Below, one piece after another: positions 1-8,910 of a DNA stretch of 64,000 nt. The notes beneath the pieces are model-generated. The model had not been told where the DNA came from. It saw only the letters and a program-made list of their open reading frames with translations, and searched no databases. The stretch comes from Streptomyces cyaneochromogenes (lineage in GTDB: Bacteria; Actinomycetota; Actinomycetes; Streptomycetales; Streptomycetaceae). The position numbers were made by a program, and so were the translations under genes. Where the stretch lies: NCBI RefSeq assembly GCF_003963535.1, contig NZ_CP034539.1, forward strand, positions 10,478,001-10,542,000. The letters run 5' to 3'. Within the stretch, counting starts at the first letter, position 1, and every line of letters starts with the position of its first letter.

Positions 1-1
1 G

Positions 2-40
2 CGCCTACGCGCCGTCGTGGACAAGGCCAACGTCGCCTGA
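2..40 (+). CDS. possible C-terminal tail of an upstream gene
   Basis: An open frame enters from the left edge and stops at the TGA at 38-40, giving only the last residues RLRAVVDKANVA. It is too short to identify and could be chance. Confidence 0.2.
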   Translation, partial: RLRAVVDKANVA

Positions 41-107
41 CTCGTGATTTGCGGCGCATCACACTAGAAAGCGCCCGCAGCAGGCATACCGAAAGGTCCG
101 AAACGCT

Positions 108-839
108 ATGCGCTTTACCTCTGAGGCGTCGTCCGACGGCGTCTTTGAACAGCTATTTCTCCTCGGCGACATCCCTGGCGTGCTATGGACGCCACGAGGG
201 GCCGACGGGACCCGCCCCCTGATTTTAATGGGGCACGGCGGCGGTCAGAACAAGAAGGCCCCCAGCATCGTGGACCGTGCGTGCCGTTTCGTGGCCGAAT
301 GCGGTTTCGCCGTGGTGGCGGTCGATGCGCCCAGCCACGGTGACCGGCCAGAACATGAGGAGTTCACCCGGATCGCAACCGAGTACGAGGCCCGACTTGA
401 CGCCGGTGTGGGACTGGCTCCGCTGATCGCCAGCTTCCAGGCGCTCGTCGTCCGCCAGATTGTGCCGGAATGGCAGACAGTCCTCAACGCGATCCAGAAG
501 CTCAGTCATGTTGGCATCGGCCCAGTTGGCTACTGGGGTGTGTCGCTGGGCTGCGTGATTGGGGTCCCGCTTATTGCCGCCGAGTCCCGGGTCCGGGCGG
601 CGGTGCTGGGCCTGGGCGGTGCTGAGGTGCCAGCCGAGACCGCCGCGCGGATTACTGTCCCGGTGGAGTTTCTCGTGCAGTGGGATGATGAGCGAGTGCC
701 ACGGACCCAGAGCCTGGCACTGTTCGACGCCTTCGCCTCAACCGAGAAGACGCTGCACGCCAACCCCGGCCAGCACGGTGAGGTCCCGGCATTCGAGATA
801 GACAGCACGCTGCGGTTCTTCGCTCGGCACCTTGGCTGA
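108..839 (+). CDS. alpha/beta hydrolase (dienelactone hydrolase-like esterase)
   Basis: A 243-residue cytoplasmic hydrolase. The oxyanion segment is GHGGG at residues 42-46, the nucleophile elbow GVSLG at 144-148 (Ser146), the likely acid Asp193 or Asp194 in QWDDE, and the base His223 in GQHGE, so the triad is in normal order and spacing. There is no signal peptide. The substrate is not predictable; the family includes carboxylesterases and dienelactone hydrolases. It is alone on its strand and convergent with the hydrolase at 1047-1883, with about 200 bp of non-coding DNA between them. Confidence 0.85.
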   Translation: MRFTSEASSDGVFEQLFLLGDIPGVLWTPRGADGTRPLILMGHGGGQNKKAPSIVDRACRFVAECGFAVVAVDAPSHGDRPEHEEFTRIATEYEARLDAGVGLAPLIASFQALVVRQIVPEWQTVLNAIQKLSHVGIGPVGYWGVSLGCVIGVPLIAAESRVRAAVLGLGGAEVPAETAARITVPVEFLVQWDDERVPRTQSLALFDAFASTEKTLHANPGQHGEVPAFEIDSTLRFFARHLG

Positions 840-1046
840 TACCTCCGCCTGTACTCCGTGACTCGCCGACCGGGATCCGTCCCGGATGGGAACGTTCAGC
901 GCGCACTGGCCAGAGTGCCGACAAAGTTCAGGCTCGGACACGTAACCGTTCCGGTGCCAGTAAGGACATCACCAGGGCGAACGTTGCCTGACGCGGCACT
1001 AGAGATTGGATTTTTGACGGCGGAGGTTATGGCGCCGCGTGATGGC

Positions 1047-1883
1047 TTATCCCAGGAACGCCACGGTGGCTGCCACGAACCGGTCCGCGTCATCGAGCCA
1101 CGGGAAGTGTCCGGCTCCTGGCTGGACGGCGAACTCGGCGTTCAGGAACAGCCCGGCAAATTCGGCCATCACGGGCGGAGGGGCACCCGGATCGACCTCG
1201 CCGGCGAGCACGAGCACCGGTGACTCGAGCCGGGCGAGCGCCGCGCGGGTGGCGTCCGGGGCGTAGGCGCCTTCGGCATTGAAGGCAGCCACGACCTCCA
1301 TGTTCATCTGCTCGTCCTCAGCAGCCTTGTGGGCCCGAGCCGCCTCGTCCCAGCGGCCGTAGGAGAACGGCGCGATGGCCTGCCAACTGTCGGCGGTGGC
1401 CTGGCCCGCCCCGATTGCCTCCAGGGCCGCGAACGCCTCCGGGAACCACGGCTCGTCCCGGCGCGGCTGGACGGTCTCGCGCCGCAGTTCTCCGGTGATC
1501 GCGATCCCGACGGCCCGGACGCTCGGCGTGATCAGCGCGAGCCTGCCTACGTGTTCCGGATAGCGGCCCAGGTACTGCACGGCCAGATTCGCGCCGCCGG
1601 AATGTGCGAGCAGGTCCATCCGGTCCAGCCTCAGATGCTCGCGAAGGGCCTCTACGTCGTCGACGAGCCGGTCGCAGCGGCAGGAGGTGATGTCCGCAGG
1701 CATCGCGGACCGCCCGGTGCCGCGAAGGTCCAGCGTGATCAACTGTCGGTGCGCGGACAGGCCGCCGAGCTCGCCCAGGTAGGCCGACTCCTGTGGTCCG
1801 CCCGGTAGGCAGACCACAGGCAGGCCGTCCCCGACTACGCGGTAGGCGAGCTTGGTTCCGTCGTATGAGGTGAAGATTTCCAT
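1047..1883 (-). CDS. alpha/beta fold hydrolase (proline iminopeptidase-like)
   Basis: A 278-residue hydrolase of the abhydrolase_1 type. GGPQ at 28-31 is the oxyanion loop, DLRGTGRS at 52-59 is typical of the prolyl aminopeptidase and epoxide-hydrolase-like group, HSGGA at 94-98 carries the nucleophile Ser95, Asp231 follows VLAGEV, and His259 lies in GAGHFPW. No secretion signal is seen. It is divergent from the ArsR-like regulator at 1956, with only about 70 bp between the starts, so that regulator probably controls it. The exact substrate is unknown. Confidence 0.85.
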   Translation of the reverse strand: MEIFTSYDGTKLAYRVVGDGLPVVCLPGGPQESAYLGELGGLSAHRQLITLDLRGTGRSAMPADITSCRCDRLVDDVEALREHLRLDRMDLLAHSGGANLAVQYLGRYPEHVGRLALITPSVRAVGIAITGELRRETVQPRRDEPWFPEAFAALEAIGAGQATADSWQAIAPFSYGRWDEAARAHKAAEDEQMNMEVVAAFNAEGAYAPDATRAALARLESPVLVLAGEVDPGAPPPVMAEFAGLFLNAEFAVQPGAGHFPWLDDADRFVAATVAFLG

Positions 1884-1955
1884 GCCGGACAGCGTGGGGG
1901 TGACGACTGGTGTCGGCCTATCGTTTAGCTACAGCTACATGATGGGGCGGCACGG
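1884..1955. promoter_or_regulatory. divergent promoter region with AGCTAC direct repeat
   Basis: This 72-bp gap separates the divergent hydrolase and ArsR-like regulator. It holds the tandem direct repeat AGCTACAGCTAC (about 1927-1938). A shared operator here would fit autoregulation, but that is inference from position only. Confidence 0.35.
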
Positions 1956-2921
1956 ATGGCGGTCGAGATCAGGTTCACCGCGGCGTCGGTCGCAAAGGTA
2001 CGGTTCGCCATCTCGCCACTGGGCGAGACGGTGCTGTCGCTGCGGATCCTGTTGGGTACGGGCGGGCATGCGGTGCATCAGCCGTGGGTGCGCAGGGCGC
2101 GTCCGCTACTGGCAGGTGAGCGTGAGTTGCCGCTGCTGCGGGCGCTGATCGCTGGGGCGCTGCCGTCGTTCCTGTTCCCGGTGCCACAGGAGCGGCTGCC
2201 TTCCATGGCGACGGAGCTGGACCTGCTGCGGACCACGGAAGAGGCTTTCTTCCGGCAGGAGTACGGCGCCGTCGTGGGCGTACCAGCCGAGGAGATCCCC
2301 GGGCCGGCAGCGGTGCTGCCGCGGCTAGCGGAGGCGCTCCACCGCTGCCACGAGCTGCTGATCGCTCCGCAGTGGGGTCGGATGCGCGCGGTGCTGGAAG
2401 CCGACGTCGGTAGGCGCGCACTCACCCTGGTGGACGGTGGAGTCCAGGCGCTGTTCGCCGAGTTGCACCGGGATATCGCCTGGGACGGTGGCCAGTTGGT
2501 CGTGCACGGTCGGCGCGCCCCGCACTCGGTCTACACGGTGGACGCTGGCGCGCATGGCCTGGTCCTGCTGCCCAGCGTCTTCAACTGGCCGAACGTGGGC
2601 GTCGACAAGTCCCCGGTCACAGCCGCGTCGATCCGCTACCCGGCGGTGGGCGTCGGCCTGCTCTGGGAGCCTCCCCCTCAGGTACTGGCGGGTTTGGCCC
2701 CGGTGTTGGGCCACGCCAGGACGGCGGTGCTCGCCGCCCTGGTGGAACCCCTTACAACGGCGACCCTCGCCCGTCGGCTGGGCATCACCCCGAGCGCGGT
2801 CTCTCAACACTTGGGCGCATTGCGTGGGGCGGGCCTAGTGTCGACGCAACGCAAGGGCCGCACGGCGCTCCACCTGCGCACGGAGCGAGCGAACCACCTG
2901 TTGGGTAACTCCGCCCCGTAA
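1956..2921 (+). CDS. ArsR-family-like winged-helix regulator with long N-terminal domain
   Basis: A 321-residue protein with a C-terminal winged helix-turn-helix at about 262-312: LTTATLARRLGITPSAVSQ is the recognition unit, followed by the wing STQRKGRTALHLR. The N-terminal 240 residues match the layout of actinomycete ArsR-like proteins with a DUF5937-type domain (opening AVEIRFTAASVAKVRFAISP). The start ATG at 1956 has GGGGCGG upstream. No metal-binding cysteine pair is visible, so a small organic ligand or partner is more likely than a metal. It is divergent from the hydrolase at 1047-1883, its probable target. Confidence 0.8.
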   Translation: MAVEIRFTAASVAKVRFAISPLGETVLSLRILLGTGGHAVHQPWVRRARPLLAGERELPLLRALIAGALPSFLFPVPQERLPSMATELDLLRTTEEAFFRQEYGAVVGVPAEEIPGPAAVLPRLAEALHRCHELLIAPQWGRMRAVLEADVGRRALTLVDGGVQALFAELHRDIAWDGGQLVVHGRRAPHSVYTVDAGAHGLVLLPSVFNWPNVGVDKSPVTAASIRYPAVGVGLLWEPPPQVLAGLAPVLGHARTAVLAALVEPLTTATLARRLGITPSAVSQHLGALRGAGLVSTQRKGRTALHLRTERANHLLGNSAP

Positions 2922-2940
2922 GCCTCGCTGTGCCGGAGGG

Positions 2941-4009
2941 ATGAGGTATCCCGATGGTGGTGGGCTGACGACCGAGGAACGTACTCGACGTGAGCGAGTG
3001 CGATTGGCAGCCGCTGATCTGATCGAGGCAGGCGCCAGTGACTGTCAGGTGGCCCGGAAGCTCCGGGTTACCAGGATGTCGGCGAACCGGTGGCGGCGGG
3101 CATTGGCTTCAGGCGGTCGGCAGGCTCTGGTCTCCAAGGGCCCCGGCGGCGCCCGCTGCAAGCTCGATGTGGAACAACTCCGTCTCCTGGAAGCGGCATT
3201 GGATGCCGGCCCGGCCGCTTCGGGCTGGCCCGACCAGTGCTGGACACTGGCGAGGATTGCCGAGATCGTGCGCCGCTGCTTCGGTGTCGAGTACACCCTG
3301 GCCGGGCTGGACCTGCTGCTGCACCGCATCGGCTGGAGCGTGCAGATCCCCTCCCGCAAGGCTACCGAGCGCGACGAGGCGAAGATCGCCGCCTGGAAGA
3401 GTGAGCAGTGGCCCGTCATAAAAGAGGGCAGCGGACTTGGGCGCCTGGCTCTGCTTCGAGGACGAAGCCGGCCAGGGCCTGAGGCCGCCCAAGGGCCGCA
3501 CCTGGGGCCGCCGGGGCCGCACACCGGTCGTGCACGTCACCGCCCACGGCACCAAACGCGTTTCCATGGCGGGGCTGATCTGCACCAAGGTCGGCCACCG
3601 GCCTCGGCTGATCTACTGCATCCACCTCGACCGCGGTCCCGCCAAGGGCCGTCGCAAAGGCTTTACCGAGACCGACTACGCCCGCCTGCTGGATGCCGCG
3701 CACCAGCAGCTCGGCGGGCCGATCATCCTGGTATGGGACAACTTGAACACGCACGTCAGCCGCACCATGCGCGAGATGATCGCCGCCCGATTATGGCTGA
3801 CCGTCTACCAGCTGCCGCCGTATGCTCCCGAGTTCAACCCTGTCGAGGGCGTCTGGTCGCACCTGAAAAGATCTCTGGCCAACCTCACCAAGCGCAGCCT
3901 CGACCAACTCACCGCGTTGGTGAAGACCCGGCTCAAACGGATGCAGTACCGCCCCCGCCTCATCGAGGGCCTCATCGCCAAGACCGGACTCAACCTCCAA
4001 CCGCCGTAA
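2941..4009 (+). pseudogene. IS630-family transposase, split by a +1 frameshift
   Basis: The first frame (2941 to about 3421) gives the helix-turn-helix half, with CQVARKLRVTRMSANRWRRA and a winged segment ending KIAAWKSEQWPVIK. The second frame (from about 3422 to 4009) gives the DDE half: FEDEAGQGLRPPKGRTWG (first D), VWDNLNTH (second D) and PPYAPEFNPVEGVWSHLK (final E). The switch falls in the run ATAAAAGAGG at 3418-3427 and needs a +1 move. It may be a one-base insertion that kills the gene or a programmed frameshift, as known in some IS630 members. The coding lies 20 bp after the ArsR-like gene. Confidence 0.85.
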
Positions 4010-4079
4010 CCTCAGCCATTAAAGATCTCTAGCAGCGGGATGTGCTCGACACCCGCCCTGTGCTCGCGGTTGAGGATCC

Positions 4080-4349
4080 TCAGCCGCTCCGTAAATCCCG
4101 CAGGCGCTGACGGTCGAGCGCCGCGTCGCCCCGTCGCCACGCCCGGATCGCGGCGCGCAGCGACTCGCGCTCGGTGTGCAGCCGCCACAGGTTCCCCCGG
4201 ACCTGCCATGCCCGGTGGCCGTCACCATGCGGGAAGAACGTGACCCTCCAAGACGGCATCCGCTGACCCCCGAATTGCACTGGCCGGCAGCGGAAATGGA
4301 CGCCGTCCCGCTGCATGGCGCTCGGCGGGAGCCCTTGTCGGTGTGCCAT
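4080..4349 (-). pseudogene. fragment of an unidentified protein
   Basis: An open frame of 89 codons with a sensible composition (for example RMPSWRVTFFPHGDGHRAW and WRLHTERESLRAAIRAWRR) runs into the broken end of the IS110 gene. It looks like the C-terminal part of a larger hypothetical protein cut by that insertion sequence. I do not recognise the family. Confidence 0.3.
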
Positions 4350-5094
4350 TCGGTGAGATCATGGCGGTGAGCTGGTCGTACTGGTCCAGATACAGACGGA
4401 CCAGGAACGCGTGGTGCTCGCGGAAGCGCCCGGTGAGAGCCTCGGTCAGTTCGGGGATCTTGTTGCGGAGCTTCCGCTTGGCCAGCTCCGCCAGTATTTG
4501 CGGGTCGCGTTCGCCGGCGGTGAGGGCCTCGAGCATGGCACGGCCGGAGACGCCCATGATGTCGGAGGCGACCGCGGAGAGCTTGATGCCGGTGTCTTCC
4601 AGCAGTTTCTCCAGGCGCTGGACCACCCGGCCGCGTTCCCGGGTGACGGTGGTGCGGGCCCGGGTCAGATCCCGCAGCTCGCGCACCGGCTGGGGCGGGA
4701 CGAAGGAGGGCCGGACCAGGCCATGGGCGCCGAGCTGGGCCAGCCAGGCGGCGTCCGAGACGTCGGTCTTGCGGCCGGGCAGGTTCTGGACCTGCCGGGC
4801 GTTGACCAGGATCACGTTCAAGTCCTCGGCCAGCACGTAGTAGTAGGGCTTCCAGTAGTCCGAGGTCGCCTCGATCACCACCAGCGTCACCAGCGCGGCG
4901 AGCAGATGGTCCCGCAGGGCGAGTACCGCGTTCGTCGTTGACGCCCAGGTGGTCGTCTCGGTGGTGAACGCCCCCCGGCGCTTCGCGCTCGGCGTCCGGA
5001 CGCACGCCTTGGCGTACTTCTTGCTGATGTCCACACCCGCGCAGCGTTCATGCAGCACGTCCACGGCCCGCTCCTTCCACCGGTGAAGGGCCAA
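4345..5094 (-). pseudogene. IS110-family transposase, 3' half missing
   Basis: The frame from 5094 encodes the IS110 DEDD N-terminal domain: CAGVDISKKYAKACVRTP (first D), VVIEATSDYWKPYYYVL (E), LVNARQVQNLPGRKTDVSDA (the last two D residues). The helical segment continues to LDQYDQLTAMI near 4350, where the sequence becomes unrelated and the frame runs on nonsensically. The C-terminal Transposase_20 domain with its catalytic serine is absent, so the element is dead. The start is supported by the usual distance from the first Asp. Confidence 0.8.
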
Positions 5095-5431
5095 AAGGAA
5101 CGCCGTCCCGGGAGGGCCGGGGTGGATCAGGGATTCTGACGCACGTGCTCACAGCAACACTCCACGGTTCCCGTGGTCGGCCCTCAGCACCATGCTGACC
5201 AGCGAGCTGCACAGCATCACAGAGGCATCGGTTTCGGCCGGAACGACCCCTTCACGATCCCGAAAGGTGCTCGCGCCCAGCAGGGCCCACAGAAGCACCT
5301 CCGGCGCGCGCCCGGATTTACCGTGCCCCCGGCGCGCGCCGAAGACGCGCTGGACTGCTGACCAGCAATGTCGGTTACTTAGCGTGTTACCGCAGGTGGC
5401 GGGGGTTGGGGAGCGGGTCTGCTGGGGTTCT
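5095..5431. other. non-coding stretch between IS110 and the repeat
   Basis: About 340 bp with no convincing gene. It includes the outer end of the IS110 remnant and GC-rich sequence with no codon-usage signal in any frame. The part just left of 5432 continues the repeat family described at 5432-5584 (ending in TAGAACCCC on the reverse strand). Confidence 0.4.
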
Positions 5432-5584
5432 AGCTCTGTGAACTCTGCCCCGATTTGGGTGGTTGTCCGGCGGAAGCCCCACGCGGCAACGGAGTTCCCC
5501 ATAGACAGGAGATTGACCAAGATCCTTCTGTCGCACGAGGAACTCCGTTGGATGCTCAGTGTCGCACCCTGCCCGCAACAACCA
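5432..5584 (-). repeat. 153-bp inverted repeat, copy B
   Basis: The reverse strand of this stretch matches 7483-7635 at about 148 of 153 positions. It contains nested inverted repeats: outer arms CAACGGAGTTCC and GGAACTCCGTTG, inner arms starting GACAG and ending CTGTC. The two copies face each other around the PAP2 gene and an IS4-type transposase remnant. Confidence 0.85.
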
Positions 5585-5715
5585 GGCAGCATGACCGGGT
5601 ACGGTGACGGCCCGGCCGTAAGCGGTATCTGTCGGCTTCGAGGCGGCTGGCCAGGGCGCCGGTGTCGGTGCTGTCCCGAGCTGTCCTCCCGGCGGTGGTG
5701 GAAGGGGCGGCCGCG

Positions 5716-7005
5716 TCAGCGCCGCTGGAAGGCGCGGTTCAGGACGTCGAGGGTGACCGTCAGCCCGAGCCGGTGCCCGTGCTCGGAGGCGAAGCGGTAA
5801 TGCACGCCGGCCCAGATTCGCGCCTCCAGGAGTTCGGCTGTCGCCGCCTGAAGGCTGTCGTAGTGGCGGGTCGTGCCGGAGGCGGGGCTGTACGCGGCGA
5901 ACGTGAGGTCGTCACGGCCGAAGTACGACCCCAGGGCCGTCATGACCGCCGTGGTGAAGCAGGCGTGGCCCGACGGGTACTCCGGCGACGGGGCGGTGAC
6001 CCGCAGTGGTGTCCAGTCCGGGTCGGGATCGGTGGCCGCGTTGCCGTCGGTGCCGGCGAGCGGAATGGCGGTCACTGGGCGCCAGAAGTTCCAGTGCGCC
6101 TTGGCCTTGTAGCAGGCGATCAGGGTGTCGGCGGAGGCCACGTACACCATGGCGAGCAGCCGGGCCGTCCGGAGGCTGCTGAGGTGGTGCGCGCCGGCGA
6201 GTTGCCGGGTGATCGACCATTCGACCATCCGGGGGTCGTCCCACCAGATCGCCGCCTCGGTCTGGTCCTCGGTGCGGACGGTGCTGGTGGCCGCGCCGAG
6301 GCTCTTGACCTCGTTCAGGTCGCGGGCCCAGGCGGCGCCGGTCAGGGCCGGCGGGGGCTTGACCCGGTAGGCGCCGGCATCGGGGACGACGAACGGCTTC
6401 AGGTTCGGCACCCAGGCGCCGACGCCGACGTAGCCGGGCGGGGTGAGCCGGTATTCGCCCGGCTCGGTGCCGACGGTCCACCGCGCGGTGGGGTCGAAGC
6501 CGTCGTCACGGCGGCTCTCGGTCATCGCCGCGGCAGCGGCCCTGCCGACGGCCACCCCGCCGTCCTCGGTGCGGCCGTCGGGGATCGCGGCCAGCGCCTC
6601 GTCGTACCGGGCGTTCAGCGACTCGGCCTGCCCGGGGAAGAGCCACAGCAGCGTGTCGTGGGCGGCCGCGGCGACCGCCGCGGCGGTGGAGTCCCCGGGG
6701 CGGCTGCGGGGCGCGCTGACCAGGGGCTCGTACGGACGGCCGGCGACGGCGTTGACCGCGTCGTACACGGCGCCCTGCACGATGGCGAAGCTGCGGGTGC
6801 TGGTGGTGGGCGACTGCTTGGCGGTGTCGTAGATGGCGGTCTGGGCGTGGATGTTCCAGGCGATGACGGGATTGCCTGGGGCGGTCTCCACGCCGCTGTG
6901 TGCCTCGGCGGTGGTGGCCGTCAGTGGGACGGTCAGGGCGAGTGCGGTGAGGGCCGCGATACGGCGTAACCCTCTGAGTGATCCGGCGGGCGGGCGTTGT
7001 GTCAC
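5716..7005 (-). CDS. secreted vanadium-dependent haloperoxidase / PAP2-superfamily phosphatase
   Basis: A 429-residue protein with a signal peptide (RIAALTALALTVPLTATTAEA, approximately residues 15-34) and the vanadate or phosphate site of the PAP2/haloperoxidase superfamily: KAHWNFWRPV (Lys and Arg), EYPSGHACF (Ser-Gly-His) and ARIWAGVHYRFASEHG (Arg and His). This is the bacterial vanadium-chloroperoxidase-like group. Activity may be halide oxidation or phosphatase; the sequence does not decide. It lies alone between inverted 153-bp repeats, with a dead IS4-type transposase just upstream, so it may have been carried as cargo. Confidence 0.9.
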   Translation of the reverse strand: MTQRPPAGSLRGLRRIAALTALALTVPLTATTAEAHSGVETAPGNPVIAWNIHAQTAIYDTAKQSPTTSTRSFAIVQGAVYDAVNAVAGRPYEPLVSAPRSRPGDSTAAAVAAAAHDTLLWLFPGQAESLNARYDEALAAIPDGRTEDGGVAVGRAAAAAMTESRRDDGFDPTARWTVGTEPGEYRLTPPGYVGVGAWVPNLKPFVVPDAGAYRVKPPPALTGAAWARDLNEVKSLGAATSTVRTEDQTEAAIWWDDPRMVEWSITRQLAGAHHLSSLRTARLLAMVYVASADTLIACYKAKAHWNFWRPVTAIPLAGTDGNAATDPDPDWTPLRVTAPSPEYPSGHACFTTAVMTALGSYFGRDDLTFAAYSPASGTTRHYDSLQAATAELLEARIWAGVHYRFASEHGHRLGLTVTLDVLNRAFQRR

Positions 7006-7044
7006 GAGACCCCCATGGGCTTGTCGGTGACAGATTGTCCGAGC

Positions 7045-7410
7045 CTATAGGGAGGGGTTCAGTTTTGTCGTTACATCGACAATCGTCGACAACTCAGCGC
7101 TGTTCCCTGGCGAGTTGGGGACGTCCAGGACGGTTCCGTCCCAGGCTGTCAGCCGCAGACCGAAGGCGAAGGCGCCCCGGTCGGCGTCCCTGGCCAGGTG
7201 GCCGCACTGCCCCTCGAACAGCAACTGCAGCGCCTTGGACCCAAGGCGTTGTCGGGCCCGGGTCAGCGCCGCGCTGGTGGGAAGCTTCTGCATCCCTCAG
7301 CCTGGCAGGTGCCGCAACTGCTCCGTAAGCATTCGCAGTACGGCCCGGTAACCCGGAGGTCCGGCACTGTCCGCGCTGCTGAACAGGTACAGCGCCAGGG
7401 CGAAATACGT
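7045..7410 (-). pseudogene. IS4-family transposase N-terminal remnant
   Basis: Reading the minus strand from about 7410 gives YFALALYLFSSADSAGPPGY and VLRMLTEQLRHLPG, then a TGA, then LPTSAALTRARQRLGSKALQ and GLRLTAWDGTVLDVPNSPGN. This is the IS4 N-terminal domain up to the first catalytic Asp (WDGT). It has an in-frame stop and is cut off near 7050, about 40 bp upstream of the haloperoxidase start. Confidence 0.75.
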
Positions 7411-7482
7411 ACGTGTTCGCCGAAGCGCAGCTCAGCGGGGACGGGTCGCGCAGAGGATGACTGGTCTCCGGCCAGGAAATGG

Positions 7483-7635
7483 TGGTTGTTGCGGGCAGGG
7501 TGCGACACAGAGCATCCAACGGAGTTCCTCGTGCGACAGAAGGATCTTGGTCGATCTCCTGTCTATGGGGAACTCCGTTGCCGCGTGGGGCTTTCGCCGG
7601 ACAACCACCTAAATCGGGGCAGAGCTCACAGAGCT
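7483..7635 (+). repeat. 153-bp inverted repeat, copy A, with nested hairpin
   Basis: Partner of 5432-5584. The hairpin arms CAACGGAGTTCC (7517-7528) and GGAACTCCGTTG (7569-7580) enclose a second stem (GACAG at 7535, CTGTC at 7559), so the 64 nt could fold as one long hairpin. The copy ends exactly at 7635, where the left inverted repeat of the IS630 unit begins. Confidence 0.85.
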
Positions 7636-7636
7636 G

Positions 7637-7669
7637 GTGGCTCGTCTCGCAGCGTTGGCCGGGTAATCG
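7637..7669 (+). repeat. left terminal inverted repeat of IS630 unit
   Basis: 33 bp, identical in inverted form to 10697-10729 and 27/33 to the inverted 8799-8831. Confidence 0.8.
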
Positions 7670-7724
7670 ACGTGTTGTCCGGCGGTCGGCAGAGTGTCTC
7701 CAGGTCCTGATCTTGGAGGTGGGC

Positions 7725-8822
7725 GTGGGGCGTCGGCCGAGTGTGTTCGTCCGGGCGGTCAGCATGGAGGAGGGCCGCAGGCTGCAGCGGATCAGCCGGT
7801 CGTCGAAGGATCCGATACGGCTGCGGCGGGCGATCGTGGTGCTGATGTCGGCCCAGGGCCAGACGGTCAAGGACATCACTTCGCTGATGCAGGTCGGCGA
7901 GGACTACGTCCGCGACGTGATCCACGCCTTCAACGAGCGGGGGTTCGATGCTCTGGACCCAAAATGGAGCGGGGGACGCCGACCGGTGATCAGTGAGCGG
8001 GTGCGTGAGCACATCCGTCTGATCGCCCGGACGTCCCCCGCCGACTGGGGCGTCACCGGCTTTGCCACGTGGAGCCTGTCCAAGCTCGCCGAGCATCTCA
8101 TCGACCGGCACGTGGTCCCCCGGATCAGCCGGGAGACGCTGCGGCGCATCCTGCGCGAGGGCAAGGTCTGCTGGCAGACCACGACCACCTGGAAGGCCTC
8201 CACCGACCCGGACTTCATCGCCAAGATGCACCGGATCCTGGCGTTATACGACGCCCCGCCGGCCGACGGGCGGGTGATCTGCGTCGATGAGTTCGGCCCG
8301 CTCAACCTGATGCCACGCAAGGGCAAGGCCTGGCGTCCGGCCGGCAGACCCCGTCGGCTGCGGGCCACCTACAACCGCTACGGCGGCGTGATGCACATGC
8401 TCGCCGCCCTCGACCTGGTCACCGGCAAGATCTCCTACCGGATCCGCACACGCAAACGGTGGCGCGAGTTTCTCGGCCTGCTCAAGACCCTGCGGCAACG
8501 CTGGCCCGAGCAGAAGCTATACGTGGTGCTGGACAACTTCTCCCCGCACAAGCACGCCGAAGTCCGCACCTGGGCCGCCGACCACGACGTCGAACTGGTC
8601 TTCCTGCCGACCTACGGCTCCTGGCTGAACTGGATCGAGTCCGAGTTCGCCGCCCTGCGCTACTTCGCCCTCAACGGCACCGACCACCGCACCCACGCTG
8701 AACAGAACGCCGCCATCGCCGCCTACATCCGCTGGCGCAACGCCCACGCCGAACCGAAGACCCGTTTCGCGCCCGAGTCACCGATCCGCCGGTGGACCGA
8801 TGACCCGGCCAATGCTGCGTGA
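7725..8822 (+). CDS. IS630-family transposase, intact
   Basis: An uninterrupted frame of about 365 codons from GTG 7725, chosen because GGAGG at 7715-7719 lies 5 nt upstream; the open frame extends further upstream without a better site. The N-terminal helix-turn-helix includes LRRAIVVLMSAQGQTVKDI and VRDVIHAFNERGFDALDPKW. The catalytic DDE domain shows CVDEFGPLNLMPRKGKAW (first D), YVVLDNFSPHKHAEVR (second D) and YGSWLNWIESEFAALRYF (E). The stop lies in the inner right inverted repeat. It appears functional, and could act on either the inner or the outer repeats. Confidence 0.9.
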   Translation: MGRRPSVFVRAVSMEEGRRLQRISRSSKDPIRLRRAIVVLMSAQGQTVKDITSLMQVGEDYVRDVIHAFNERGFDALDPKWSGGRRPVISERVREHIRLIARTSPADWGVTGFATWSLSKLAEHLIDRHVVPRISRETLRRILREGKVCWQTTTTWKASTDPDFIAKMHRILALYDAPPADGRVICVDEFGPLNLMPRKGKAWRPAGRPRRLRATYNRYGGVMHMLAALDLVTGKISYRIRTRKRWREFLGLLKTLRQRWPEQKLYVVLDNFSPHKHAEVRTWAADHDVELVFLPTYGSWLNWIESEFAALRYFALNGTDHRTHAEQNAAIAAYIRWRNAHAEPKTRFAPESPIRRWTDDPANAA

Positions 8823-8831
8823 CCATGCCCA
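8799..8831 (-). repeat. inner right inverted repeat of IS630
   Basis: Matches the left terminal repeat in inverted form at 27 of 33 positions, and spans the transposase stop codon. Confidence 0.65.
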
Positions 8832-8910
8832 GCGACAGCGCTCTTTGCTGGATACACGTGGCGGACGGGCGGCCACGGCCAGATCGACGAGGAACGCATC
8901 CAAGGTCAGG

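Noticed and set aside
5662..6969. Long plus-strand open frame of 435 codons
   Set aside because: Gly/Val/Arg-rich antisense shadow of the haloperoxidase-type gene, which has complete active-site motifs.
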